The position numbers and the translations under genes were made by a program. A model generated the notes under the pieces. It worked only from the letters and a program-made list of their open reading frames with translations, made no database searches and was not told the origin of the DNA. A DNA stretch of 64,000 nt from CAYZQH01 sp050300015 (GTDB taxonomy: Bacteria; Pseudomonadota; Gammaproteobacteria; Pseudomonadales; Cellvibrionaceae). How positions within the stretch are numbered: the stretch's first letter is position 1; each line of letters starts with the position of its first letter. The DNA lies in contig JBNKWZ010000014.1 of NCBI GenBank assembly GCA_050300015.1, positions 1 to 64,000 on the forward strand, written 5' to 3'. Positions 27,064-35,522 of this stretch are shown in pieces.

Positions 27064-28913
27064 GGGCCGCTAACGATGGACGGAAATTGGCTCACATATT
27101 CCAACCAAGTGCCAGTGGCACTTTCGGGGCGACCAAAATAATAGCCTTGCAAGAGGTCACAGTGAACACCCTTTGCCAATGCCAATTGCGCTTCGGTTTC
27201 CACTCCTTCTGCAATAATTTCAAAACCCAAACTGTGTCCCAACGCCGTAATAGCATCAATGACTTTTTTGTTACGCGCCAGGTGCCGACGCGCCAGAAAG
27301 AAGTCTCGGTCAATCTTCAAGGTGTCGATTGGCAAACTGGTAAGATAAGACATACAACTAAACCCTGTGCCAAAATCGTCTACCGCAATACGAATACCCT
27401 CCTGGTGTAAGGCATTCAAAACTCTAATACTGCGATCAGGGTAACGCATTAAAGTGGATTCAGTAATCTCTAGCTCAATACCCCTGGGGGTAAGATTAAA
27501 CTCTGACAGCGCTCGCAAAATGCCTTTTGAGATGGTGTCGCTGTAGCAATAATTCGCAGGGATATTCAAACACAGCTCAGGGAAGACGCTTTCGCTCTGC
27601 CACTGGCTCAATTTTGAAAACGCCGCATGAAAAAGCCAGTGATGAAATGCGTCGGTCAGATTTAAGCGATCCACCATCTCAATCAATTCGGGGGCGGGCA
27701 CATTAAAGTCCTCTCGAGGCCAGCGACTAAGAGCCTCTATACGCCTTATTTCGTGCGTTTTGGCACACACTATTGGCTGATACACAAGCTTTAGCTCATC
27801 CTGATCAATGGCTCGCTTTAGCTCTTGCTCTAAAACGTGACGCCGATACAGCTGACTTTTGTGACGCTCGGAAAAACTCACAAAGCTCACTTCGCGGCTT
27901 GCTTTGGCCTTATCCAACGCTTGTCCAGCTTGCTTTAATAGCTCCTCGGCGTCGACCGCGGTGTCCGGGTAGGCAGCCATGCCCATCGCGACACCAATCG
28001 TTACAACATGCTCATGAATGTTATAGGGTTCGGTGAGTTTACGTTGAAGTTTCTCCGCCACCTTCCGGCCAATATTTTTATCGGCATTTTCAATCAGCAC
28101 AACAAACTCGTCACCATTTAAGCGCGCGACACTGTCGGTATTCCGACACACCGATAGCACCCTCTCAGCCACTTGCTTTAGCAATTGGTCGCCCACCAGA
28201 TGACCGTATTTTTCATTAATCGATTTAAATTGATTCACATTTAAACACAACAACGCACAACGCTCGCGGTAGCGATTGCAACGACGCAAAGATTGCCCCA
28301 ACCGATTCAAAAGGAGTTCCCTATTGATTAACCCAGTCAAAGAATCTTGCTGAACTTGCGATATGCTAAACGACATTAACTGATGCACTTTTATCGCGAC
28401 TGCCATCATCGAAAATAGCTTTAAGGTGGTCAGCGTTTCTAAATTGAGGGGCTCAAGGCCCATTGAGGCGCAAAGACTGGGATAACCGGCTAAAGCGATC
28501 GAATTGGCATGACTGGCATCCACCTCACCAGCCTCCGTATCAACGACAACAAGAGGAGGAGCATTCGCATCATCACTCTCAGCATTTTTCACGGCGTGCC
28601 CTTTATGCTCGATAAACACAACAGGCATCGATTCAAACGCAAATAAAGTGGGGAACGACAAAACGTCAAAATTTTGATGCACGCAAACAATAGCGCAAGT
28701 TGGCGGCGAACGCGTCAAATTCTCGGCAAAATATTGCCAATCATCGAAGTAAACCCAGTGAGCGTATTCGGCTTTAAAGGGTCGAATATACTCAACCAAG
28801 GCAGATCGACTACTGGGATCATCGGTGAATACAACAATGGTTTCTTGGGAATGCTTCACGTAATACCTTATTTCACCGTGCTCAAGAGTTTGCGTCCAAA
28901 ATACTGCGCCCAC
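27060..28913 (-). CDS. GGDEF-EAL c-di-GMP protein with a probably degenerate GGDEF site
   Basis: 617 aa from GTG at 28913; another in-frame GTG at 28859 (after AAGG) could be the real start and would remove 18 residues. No transmembrane helix was seen. An unrecognised N-terminal region (about residues 1-190, possibly receiver-like) is followed by a GGDEF domain whose signature is LNGDEF (Asn in place of the first Gly) and a complete EAL domain: IEALSRW, LEITEST, VDDFGTGFSCM, KIDRDFF, EGVETE, QGYYFGRP. The expected reading is a phosphodiesterase with an inactive or regulatory GGDEF, but cyclase activity cannot be excluded. Convergent with the mutarotase gene. Confidence 0.87.
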   Translation of the reverse strand: MGAVFWTQTLEHGEIRYYVKHSQETIVVFTDDPSSRSALVEYIRPFKAEYAHWVYFDDWQYFAENLTRSPPTCAIVCVHQNFDVLSFPTLFAFESMPVVFIEHKGHAVKNAESDDANAPPLVVVDTEAGEVDASHANSIALAGYPSLCASMGLEPLNLETLTTLKLFSMMAVAIKVHQLMSFSISQVQQDSLTGLINRELLLNRLGQSLRRCNRYRERCALLCLNVNQFKSINEKYGHLVGDQLLKQVAERVLSVCRNTDSVARLNGDEFVVLIENADKNIGRKVAEKLQRKLTEPYNIHEHVVTIGVAMGMAAYPDTAVDAEELLKQAGQALDKAKASREVSFVSFSERHKSQLYRRHVLEQELKRAIDQDELKLVYQPIVCAKTHEIRRIEALSRWPREDFNVPAPELIEMVDRLNLTDAFHHWLFHAAFSKLSQWQSESVFPELCLNIPANYCYSDTISKGILRALSEFNLTPRGIELEITESTLMRYPDRSIRVLNALHQEGIRIAVDDFGTGFSCMSYLTSLPIDTLKIDRDFFLARRHLARNKKVIDAITALGHSLGFEIIAEGVETEAQLALAKGVHCDLLQGYYFGRPESATGTWLEYVSQFPSIVSGP

Positions 28914-29417
28914 CTAAACAACCCAAATCTTTGTTGCCATATAGAAAAGCGGGAGAGCGAGATCAAGGCCTTTGTTGATATTAGTTCAGAGACTCTAGAA
29001 CGGCAAAATCGAAGTGACCAGTGTCCATTTCCATTAAACCCTTCAATACCGCCTTTTATCCTCGAATGGATAAACGGTATTTTAAGAACATTTACTTAGC
29101 TTATTACAATCAAAACCATCATTAAGTTATTAAAACCTATAAAACATTCATTAAAACCCCTAGAAAACCCGCACTTTACGTTATAAGTAATTCACCCATC
29201 ACCCCCACAATGGAGAATATTTTCTTTACAATCAATTATCTACCGCTGCTTATTCCTCTCGATTCACTTTAACTTCAAATCTATAACTCAATTGACACTT
29301 TTGCACTGTATTGATTTTAATCGATTGAAAATCAATACTCACTAATACAACTTTTAGCGCCAAAATATCTAACGGCCTTTGATTTGTCACAACGATCACT
29401 TGGAGTTCGACTTATTT
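28914..29417. other. AT-rich regulatory spacer before the minor-pilin operon
   Basis: 504 bp, visibly richer in A and T than its surroundings. It holds divergent control regions: for the GGDEF-EAL gene (minus) and the pilin operon (plus). At 29045-29081 is a hairpin: AATACCG (29045-29051) and TTTATCC (29055-29061) pair with GGATAAA (29068-29074) and CGGTATT (29075-29081), with a 3-nt bulge. No coding sequence is supported. Confidence 0.5.
29292..29337 (+). promoter_or_regulatory. Candidate promoter with overlapping inverted repeat before the minor pilins
   Basis: A consensus -35 TTGACA (29292-29297) is followed after 17 nt by TTTTAA, a weak -10. Overlapping the spacer and -10 is a perfect inverted repeat with 10-bp arms, TATTGATTTT (29309-29318) and AAAATCAATA (29328-29337). 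The repeat could be a regulator site that controls the pilin operon, which starts about 80 bp downstream. No T-run follows it, so it does not look like a terminator. Confidence 0.35.
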
Positions 29418-29864
29418 ATGCAAAATGGTTTATTTCTTAATAAGAAGCCACATCAAAAAGGTTTTACCTTAATTGAAATTATGATCGTGGTGGCGATCGT
29501 AACCATTTTGGCCACCATCGCACTACCGGCTTACAACAACTATATTAATCGCGGCAAAATCAAGACCGCGCAAGCCGACTTGATCGCACTGGGATTAAAC
29601 ATTGAGAATCGCTATCAAAGAACCCTTTCCTACCCCACAACCACGACGGCTACCACAGCAGCCATTCAATTGACCTATACCGGATGGGTTCCAGCAAGTA
29701 GCTCTAACGATTTTGCTTTTTCCACTGCAGACGCCACTGCGACCACTTATTCCGTGGTCGCCACGGGACAGTCGGGCGGTGTTAAAGATTGTGTTCTTAC
29801 TCTTAAGCACGACGGTACAAAAACGCTGACCTCTTGTACCTATGGAAGTGGTTCATGGCTGTAA
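29418..29864 (+). CDS. pilE: Type IV minor pilin, PilE-like
   Basis: 148 aa from the ATG at 29418. A type III prepilin leader of 15 residues ends HQKG, with cleavage before FTLIEIMIVVAIVTILATIA. Phe+1 and Glu+5 are both present. The following helix (PAYNNYINRGKIKTAQADL) and a C-terminal pair of cysteines (DCVLTLKHDGTKTLTSC) that would close the disulfide loop fit PilE. The product is a minor subunit that primes pilus assembly with the FimT/PilV/PilW/PilX-like proteins. First of five genes; it overlaps the next by 10 bp. Confidence 0.85.
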   Translation: MQNGLFLNKKPHQKGFTLIEIMIVVAIVTILATIALPAYNNYINRGKIKTAQADLIALGLNIENRYQRTLSYPTTTTATTAAIQLTYTGWVPASSSNDFAFSTADATATTYSVVATGQSGGVKDCVLTLKHDGTKTLTSCTYGSGSWL

Positions 29865-30337
29865 AGTTTGAACACGGATTTTCGTTGATAGAGTTGATGA
29901 TGATCCTTGCGATCATGGCCCTTCTCGCCACGGCCGCAGCCCCTTTAACCGGTGGCTGGGTCAAAGACGCTGATCTCACAAAAGTACGCGGCAGTCTCAC
30001 TCAAGCCGTTGGACGAGCAAAAGCCGCATCTCTTCGAAATTTTCGAGGCGCTCAAAGCAATGCACCCGTCGCGGCCATTTGTATTGCGAACAATACTGTC
30101 ACTGTTCGAGAAGGTACGTCAGCCAATGCCCCTAGTTGTTCCAGCAATACCGGCACGGTGGTTTGGCAAGACCCGCTCGACAGTGATGTCACTATTACTT
30201 CAGGCGGTAGCGCCGTGAGTTGCTTGTGTTTTGATAACCGCGGACTGCTAACCAATAACGCTTGTACCGGCTGTTCAACAACCGGCTCCTTAACGCTAAC
30301 GGCAGGATCTCATAATGACACGCTCACCATCTATTAA
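29855..30337 (+). CDS. fimT: Type IV minor pseudopilin, FimT/GspH family
   Basis: 160 aa from the ATG at 29855. A short leader (MAVKFEHG) is cleaved before FSLIELMMILAIMALLATAA, with Phe+1 and Glu+5. A GspH/FimT fold follows, with VKDADLTKVRGSLTQAVGRAKAASLRN quoted in part (VRGSLTQAVGRAKAASLRN), CFDNRGLL and several cysteines. In this family the protein is a minor component of the priming complex and, in some naturally competent species, binds DNA. Overlaps pilE by 10 bp and pilV by 23 bp, so translation is probably coupled. Confidence 0.85.
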   Translation: MAVKFEHGFSLIELMMILAIMALLATAAAPLTGGWVKDADLTKVRGSLTQAVGRAKAASLRNFRGAQSNAPVAAICIANNTVTVREGTSANAPSCSSNTGTVVWQDPLDSDVTITSGGSAVSCLCFDNRGLLTNNACTGCSTTGSLTLTAGSHNDTLTIY

Positions 30338-30719
30338 AACGCAAAACGGTGATTTTCTAATTGAGTCACTGATCGGCATGGTGTTGATGGCGGTGATAGG
30401 CATGGGCATCGTACATGTGTCTTCCAAAGCAGCCACCGCGCAGCGCGATATGCACCTACAAGAAATCGTCGTCAACCAACTGCGTGCCGCTTTGATTCAA
30501 AATAAAATGGGCGCCATTGATATTTGCACCACCGCTCCAGTCGTAACACTGCCTGGAGACGTCACGCTTACAGCTACCGCTCAGGGTTGCGGCTCTACCA
30601 CTACAGCCACCATTAATGGAGCTGAGGTGACCAATATTCCGCGTCCCTTGTCACTCAAGGTCGATAATGCCCTGGTGGGCGGCGAAATTGTTGTCGGTGG
30701 CACATGGGAGGCAATTTAA
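30315..30719 (+). CDS. pilV: Type IV minor pilin, PilV-like
   Basis: 134 aa. The leader MTRSPSIKTQNG would be cut before DFLIESLIGMVLMAVIGMGI. Glu+5 is present, but position +1 is Asp rather than the usual Phe or Met, which may affect N-methylation. The short C-terminal domain contains two cysteines (DICTTAP ... AQGCGS). Length is at the short end for PilV. Between fimT and pilW; 3 bp before pilW. The assignment rests mainly on order and the prepilin segment. Confidence 0.7.
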   Translation: MTRSPSIKTQNGDFLIESLIGMVLMAVIGMGIVHVSSKAATAQRDMHLQEIVVNQLRAALIQNKMGAIDICTTAPVVTLPGDVTLTATAQGCGSTTTATINGAEVTNIPRPLSLKVDNALVGGEIVVGGTWEAI

Positions 30720-30722
30720 ACC

Positions 30723-31439
30723 ATGCGTAGCACCAAGACCATAGAGCATTCAAAATCATCTCGCTGTGAATCGGGCATGTCCCTGATTGGCCTGCTGGTG
30801 GGTTTATTGATTTCCATGTTGTGTATTCTGGCAAGCTTGACCTTGTATAAGAACTTGGTCTCTGTGACTACGGGTGCCAAGGTTGATGCGCTGCACGATG
30901 GACAGTTGTCTGCAGCATTATTAATGACCCAAAAAGAAGTAATGAATGCAGGTTTTGGTATTGAAGATGCCGATGCAAGCCATGTGATCGTTAATCGCGT
31001 GGCTGCCGTACCCGGCACCTCTGCGGGTTCCATATCCGTGATCTGGCGTTACAAAGAGGGTGGCGTGTTTGTTTGTAAGCGGCTACTCGAAGACGAGCAA
31101 ACCATTAACTCATTAAATTATCGAGTGCTCACCCTGACCCAAGCTACCAGTGGTTGCACCGAAACAGCCGTCTTGAACAATCTCTCTAGCTGGAGCACAG
31201 GCTCCGTTATAGGCCAATGGCCCGTGATCGGTGGCTTGGCCACCTATATCAACACCCACGAAACCCTATTCAACATTCAAACCAGTCACCGGCAATGTGC
31301 ACCTTTCGGTGCCGTTACCCCGGAGTTACACGTGAGCGTGCAATTTTCTGCGCCCACTAGCGCCCAACTGAACGGCGTTACGGGTATACCAGAAAACGTT
31401 TACGACTATTGCCTTTCGAATACTTACCCTGCGAGTTAG
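30723..31439 (+). CDS. pilW: Type IV minor pilin, PilW-like
   Basis: 238 aa. The leader of 18 residues ends CESG and is followed by MSLIGLLVGLLISMLCILAS. The +5 residue is Gly instead of the Glu that normally neutralises the N-terminus of the preceding subunit. The middle contains PilW-like features (MTQKEVMNAGFGIEDADASH, GSISVIWRYKEGGVF) and three or more cysteines. PilW is thought to sit in the pilus tip complex with PilX. Follows pilV by 3 bp and precedes the PilX-like gene by 2 bp. Confidence 0.75.
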   Translation: MRSTKTIEHSKSSRCESGMSLIGLLVGLLISMLCILASLTLYKNLVSVTTGAKVDALHDGQLSAALLMTQKEVMNAGFGIEDADASHVIVNRVAAVPGTSAGSISVIWRYKEGGVFVCKRLLEDEQTINSLNYRVLTLTQATSGCTETAVLNNLSSWSTGSVIGQWPVIGGLATYINTHETLFNIQTSHRQCAPFGAVTPELHVSVQFSAPTSAQLNGVTGIPENVYDYCLSNTYPAS

Positions 31440-31441
31440 CC

Positions 31442-33529
31442 ATGAAAACAGAATACGCTTACACCACTCGACACGGACAACACCGCCAGCAACAAGGCAT
31501 CGCTACGATCTTAATCGTCGTGCTTGTGGGCATTGCCTTAACTGCAACCAGCCTAGGTATGATGCACTCTATTCGCAGCTCTCAGGAAAAACACGTGGCC
31601 GTCAATGCCGTCACTCATGCACAGACCGGCGCATGGGCAGCGGCGGAAGCGTTACGTCGCTATTTAGTCACCCTGGAAGAAGGGGATTTAATCGCATTAC
31701 CCAACACGTTTGATATCACACTGGATAGCGCTTACGGCGACATCAGTGCCAATAATGTTGTGGTCACACCCAACGGCGTGGGCGAATATCGAGTTACGGC
31801 CGACATTGTCAACATTCACAATGCTGCTCACTCTTCCGCTGCATTGGGTATCGCAGTGGACATTACCGTTCCCAATTGTGCAGCCTGCCCTGAGGCACCG
31901 GTCACCATTAACTTTAATGACGATTTGAGCATCAGCGGCGGTATTGGGCTATACGACAGTACCGGTACCGCAATAAACCTACATGTCAATGGCGATATTA
32001 CCCTGGGCGGGGCTTCCATCAATCCTCTACAGGAGGTCCAGGCCACAGGAAAGGTAACACTCGGCAGCGGTGTCACGGTCGACACTATTAAAGCGAATGA
32101 CGATGTGACACTGGCAAACACCGTTGTGGGCACGGTGCGTACTACAGGCGATTTATCCATGTCTGGCGGCGGCTCTATCCAATCGGCATGGGTCAATGGC
32201 CAAGTCACCAGTTCTTTTATTGGCGACAATGGCTTTATCAACGCCATTGGCGATATCACCATTAACGGTGGTCCCTACGACGGCTTAAAATCCGGCAGCA
32301 CCATTACCATTTCTAACAGCGGGACGATTGACAGCGTTCAGGCCGTGGGTGACATCGCCATTGGCGTCTGGGAAAAGGTACTTAACGTTGTCGGCATGAG
32401 CAACCTAACCTGTGTGAGCAACTTCTGGGGAACCGGCGATCGACGCTTCGACAGTATCAGCATCAACGCCGCACTAAACCCCGCAACCTGCCCCACCGCG
32501 AGTGCCTTTGGTACCATAGTAGGAGGGCAAAGCAATGTGGTCACCCCCATGGCCCCAGAAGACCCTTTGACGCTCAACGCCAACGTGATCGACGTGTGGA
32601 CACTTAAAAACCAAGCCAACTTTGTGTTGGAATGGGACGCTACCGTCAACCGCATAAAAGTGACCGTGAAAAATGTTAACAACATTGCGAACGACGAGGT
32701 TTACTATATTGGCAGCTACCCCGCCGGCTACAATGGCGGAAGTTATGTCGACTACCTATGTAAGACCTTTGATGCTAGCGACCGTTGCGTCACCCCAGCC
32801 GAGCCCTTGATCCCCATTTGTTTGGGTAGCTCCTTGAGTAACGGCTGTATCAGTTACAACGCAAGCACGAATACATTTACCATCTCCCCCGCCACAACAC
32901 CGCCAGGTATTATATGGGTGAATGGCAATTTGTCTTTGTCCAGCGGCCACACTGCCACCACTTTTGCCGTTACGGGTAACGTACAAACATCAGGTGCTTT
33001 GTATGCCTGGGCACCCAATTATGCAGGGTATGACGAGATATGTTTGGCCAATGCAACCTCTGTGACATCAATTGACTCCAGCATGGAAGCGCAGCTAAAG
33101 GCGCGCTTCACCGATGAATTTTCGGAGCACTACCCCACCAATTTTTGCGACACTTCGGGGGACGGGACTTACACACCAAACAATACTGGCAATATCTCCT
33201 TTGTGGCGGGCGGATATGACCCCAATGGCAGTGGCGCCTTTAGCGGCGGCGATATCAACTTCGGCTCATTAACAGATATTACCGGTGCCGTATTGGCCGG
33301 CAACCTATTAAAAGCCTCAGGAGCTACCACCGTTTATGGCATGGTCACAGCCGCAGGGCAAGGCACCCGTGGTGTGGAAGACAATATAATGAGCGCAAGC
33401 CTCATCATTGACCTGAGACGAGAGAGTGCCACCTACAAACCCAAGGAACTGCCGGTAATGGGCGACAATAGTAGCCCCCCTGCCAACCCCTTAGAGAACG
33501 CTAAACTCGTCTGGGCACGTTACTTATAA
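31442..33529 (+). CDS. Very long PilX-like minor pilin with a bactofilin-like repeat region
   Basis: 695 aa from the ATG at 31442, far larger than usual PilX (about 170-200 aa). A leader of 19 residues ends RQQQG, then IATILIVVLVGIALTATSLG; +5 is Leu, as in other PilX/GspK-type subunits that lack Glu+5. About residues 180-305 form five or six glycine-rich repeats of 17-20 residues (NGDITLGGA, ATGKVTLGSG, NDDVTLANT, TGDLSMSGGG, GDITINGG, GDIAIG), a pattern expected of a beta-helix. A second glycine-rich repeat region lies near the C-terminus (SGAFSGGDINFGSLTDITGA). Last of the pilin operon; no PilY1 gene follows. The function is inferred from position. Confidence 0.75.
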   Translation: MKTEYAYTTRHGQHRQQQGIATILIVVLVGIALTATSLGMMHSIRSSQEKHVAVNAVTHAQTGAWAAAEALRRYLVTLEEGDLIALPNTFDITLDSAYGDISANNVVVTPNGVGEYRVTADIVNIHNAAHSSAALGIAVDITVPNCAACPEAPVTINFNDDLSISGGIGLYDSTGTAINLHVNGDITLGGASINPLQEVQATGKVTLGSGVTVDTIKANDDVTLANTVVGTVRTTGDLSMSGGGSIQSAWVNGQVTSSFIGDNGFINAIGDITINGGPYDGLKSGSTITISNSGTIDSVQAVGDIAIGVWEKVLNVVGMSNLTCVSNFWGTGDRRFDSISINAALNPATCPTASAFGTIVGGQSNVVTPMAPEDPLTLNANVIDVWTLKNQANFVLEWDATVNRIKVTVKNVNNIANDEVYYIGSYPAGYNGGSYVDYLCKTFDASDRCVTPAEPLIPICLGSSLSNGCISYNASTNTFTISPATTPPGIIWVNGNLSLSSGHTATTFAVTGNVQTSGALYAWAPNYAGYDEICLANATSVTSIDSSMEAQLKARFTDEFSEHYPTNFCDTSGDGTYTPNNTGNISFVAGGYDPNGSGAFSGGDINFGSLTDITGAVLAGNLLKASGATTVYGMVTAAGQGTRGVEDNIMSASLIIDLRRESATYKPKELPVMGDNSSPPANPLENAKLVWARYL

Positions 33530-33600
33530 TAGTCCGCGAACGACAATGGCTGGCGCCTATCGTGTAATGCCGATGAATGAAGAGGTTGGTTCGCTGCGCT

Positions 33601-34266
33601 TCACAATAGGCGGTACACCATGCGCGCCACCACCTCCGAAAGATGGTTTAAAAATAAATTGCCGGAGTGGGTTCGATAATAGTCCGGAGCTTCATTGCCA
33701 ATGGCAATCACACCTACGGGGTTGCCAAAACTGAGCACCGCCAGCGCACAAGAGCCCACTTTTTCCGCGTTGCGGCCAAACACAAAACGTTTGACACTCT
33801 CTGAGGTATTACCCATTAAACACTTGGGTCGCTTCACTTCATCGCCCAAATGACGATACAGTTCGTTTTCACTCACAAATTTCACGTTACTAATCGGTTG
33901 CGGTGCGCCCACCAATAAAATTTGGGTAAATTGCACGCCGAATTCTTTATCGAAACTGTAATGAATGGCATCCACCAAATCTCCCAGTTCATCGCACTCC
34001 AACAAGGCCAATACCAACCGTTTGGTGTGTTGGTATAAGCGATCATTTTCACGGGCGTTGCCCAGCAATTCATGCAGCTTGTTGCGCAGCTCGGTGTTGC
34101 GCTCGCGCAATACACTCACTTGGCGCTCAATAAGAGAAACCGCACTGCCACTGGGATGGGCGAGCTTCAGCGACACCAAACAATCGGGATAGCGTTCAAA
34201 TAAATCTGGGTGGGCCTGCAAATAATCCAAAACGGCTTCGCGCGTCACTGTGGGTTTGTTTGACAT
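33601..34266 (-). CDS. DUF484 family protein
   Basis: 221 aa. A cytoplasmic GAF-like protein of the DUF484 family; function is not established. Motifs: AVLDYLQAHPDLFERYPD, LERQVSVLRERNTELR and GNAPENDRL-like GNARENDRLYQHTKRLVLALL, then SCALAVLSFGN and IGNEAPDYYRTHSGNLFLNHL. A coiled coil follows the N-terminal helix. In related genomes the gene order is dapF, DUF484, xerC; here the gene is separated from dapF by a 416-bp structured repeat region, and no xerC follows, the next gene being the convergent PilX-like gene. Confidence 0.9.
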   Translation of the reverse strand: MSNKPTVTREAVLDYLQAHPDLFERYPDCLVSLKLAHPSGSAVSLIERQVSVLRERNTELRNKLHELLGNARENDRLYQHTKRLVLALLECDELGDLVDAIHYSFDKEFGVQFTQILLVGAPQPISNVKFVSENELYRHLGDEVKRPKCLMGNTSESVKRFVFGRNAEKVGSCALAVLSFGNPVGVIAIGNEAPDYYRTHSGNLFLNHLSEVVARMVYRLL

Positions 34267-34338
34267 TCGGCCCCCTTAAGTGGTCAATTCAATAGCCTTG
34301 TGGCCAGACAGCCTGAAGCTATTTTATGTTTTTATAAT

Positions 34339-34510
34339 ATTAACCCGACAATTTTTTTATGTTGGGTTAATGCGGCACAAGGAAGTGCCGTCATTGGCCG
34401 AAATGGCCAATGCAAGCCCTAAAAATACAAGGAAATTCACATATTTTTGCCAGTATTTTAAGGGTGCGCAATTCAATAGATAGGAGATCTATTGAATTGC
34501 CGGGTTAATA
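34339..34510. repeat. Structured tandem repeat, unit 1 (168-bp period)
   Basis: First copy. It ends in inverted repeats ATTAACCCGACAA (34339-34351) and, reversed, ATTAACCCGGCAA (34509-34497). Inside lie hairpins CGGCAC/GTGCCG (34373-34378, 34385-34390), CATTGGCC/GGCCAATG (34392-34399, 34405-34412), a long imperfect stem from CCCTAAAAATA to TATTTTAAGGG (34418-34428, 34453-34463), and a perfect 14-bp stem (34468-34481, 34487-34500). No coding capacity. Confidence 0.85.
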
Positions 34511-34679
34511 GCCCGACAACTTTTTTATGTTGAGTTAATACGGCACAAGGAAGTGCCGCCATTGGCCCAAATGGCCAATGCAAGCCCTAAAAATACAAGA
34601 AAATTCACATATTTTCGCCAGTATTTTAAGGGGGCGTAATTCAACAGATAGAAAATCTATTGAATTGCCAGGTTCATAA
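34511..34679. repeat. Structured tandem repeat, unit 2 (168-bp period)
   Basis: Second copy, shifted by exactly 168 bp, with no insertions or deletions and about 92% identity over 157 compared bases (12 differences by eye). The hairpin sequences are retained; the 14-bp stem keeps 12 Watson-Crick pairs and one G-U. Changes fall partly in loops. It runs to within a few bases of the dapF stop (34683). Confidence 0.85.
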
Positions 34680-34682
34680 GAC

Positions 34683-35513
34683 TTAAATATTAATCTGTCC
34701 GTGGTACACCAAAGTTGCAGGCCCCGTCATATAAACAGGTGTACCGGGCCCCGCCCATTCAATCGTGACACAACCACCGGGCAAATGGACGGCCACTTTG
34801 CTGTCTAAACGATTTTGCACAATACCACCCACCACGGCCGCACACGCCCCAGTACCACAGGCCAGCGTTTCGCCCACACCGCGCTCGTACACACGCAAAT
34901 GCACAAGGTCTCTACGCTCAATTTGCATAAAGCCCGCATTCACCCGTTTAGGAAAATGTGGGTGTCCCTCTACCAAGGGTCCGAGTGCCGCCACCGGCGC
35001 ACGGGTGATATCATCGACCAGAGTGACCGCATGAGGGTTACCCATGGAAACGGCCGCTATGGTTAAGGTATGCTCGGGCAATGGCAATTCGTAACTTTTC
35101 GCCTGCCCATTCGCCGTAAAAGGGATGCGCTCAGGTGTTAATTCAGGTGGGCCCATATTGACCGTCACCTGGTTATCCTTGCGAACGATTAACTCCAGTA
35201 TGCCCGCTGCGGTTTCCACACGAATCACACGCTTGCCCGTCAACCGCCGCTGCCTTACAAACAAAGCAAAACAGCGTGCGCCATTGCCACAGTTTTCTAC
35301 CTCAGAACCATCGTGGTTAAAAATGCGATAGCGGAAATCGCATTCCGGAGTCTCCGGTGGCTCAACCACCAAAACTTGGTCACAGCCCACGCCGAAGTGG
35401 CGATCCGCCAAAAACTTTGCCTTCTCTGGCCTCATCACAATGCGCTGACTAATAGCATCCAACATCACAAAGTCATTACCAAGCCCGTGCATTTTGCTAA
35501 ACCGTATTTTCAT
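34683..35513 (-). CDS. dapF: Diaminopimelate epimerase
   Basis: 276 aa. Converts LL- to meso-diaminopimelate, for lysine and peptidoglycan. It has the two catalytic cysteines: EVENCGNGARCFA (first) and LACGTGACAAV (second), plus the N-terminal MHGLGNDFVMLD. It follows lysA after 9 bp in the order lptM-lysA-dapF. The next gene, DUF484, would normally follow closely, but the 168-bp repeats lie between. No terminator other than the repeat hairpins was seen. Confidence 0.97.
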   Translation of the reverse strand: MKIRFSKMHGLGNDFVMLDAISQRIVMRPEKAKFLADRHFGVGCDQVLVVEPPETPECDFRYRIFNHDGSEVENCGNGARCFALFVRQRRLTGKRVIRVETAAGILELIVRKDNQVTVNMGPPELTPERIPFTANGQAKSYELPLPEHTLTIAAVSMGNPHAVTLVDDITRAPVAALGPLVEGHPHFPKRVNAGFMQIERRDLVHLRVYERGVGETLACGTGACAAVVGGIVQNRLDSKVAVHLPGGCVTIEWAGPGTPVYMTGPATLVYHGQINI

Positions 35514-35522
35514 GGGCAGACC

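Noticed and set aside
34339..34679. CRISPR array or integron attC for the 168-bp repeats
   Set aside because: Only two adjacent 168-bp units, no spacers and no cas or integrase genes in the window.
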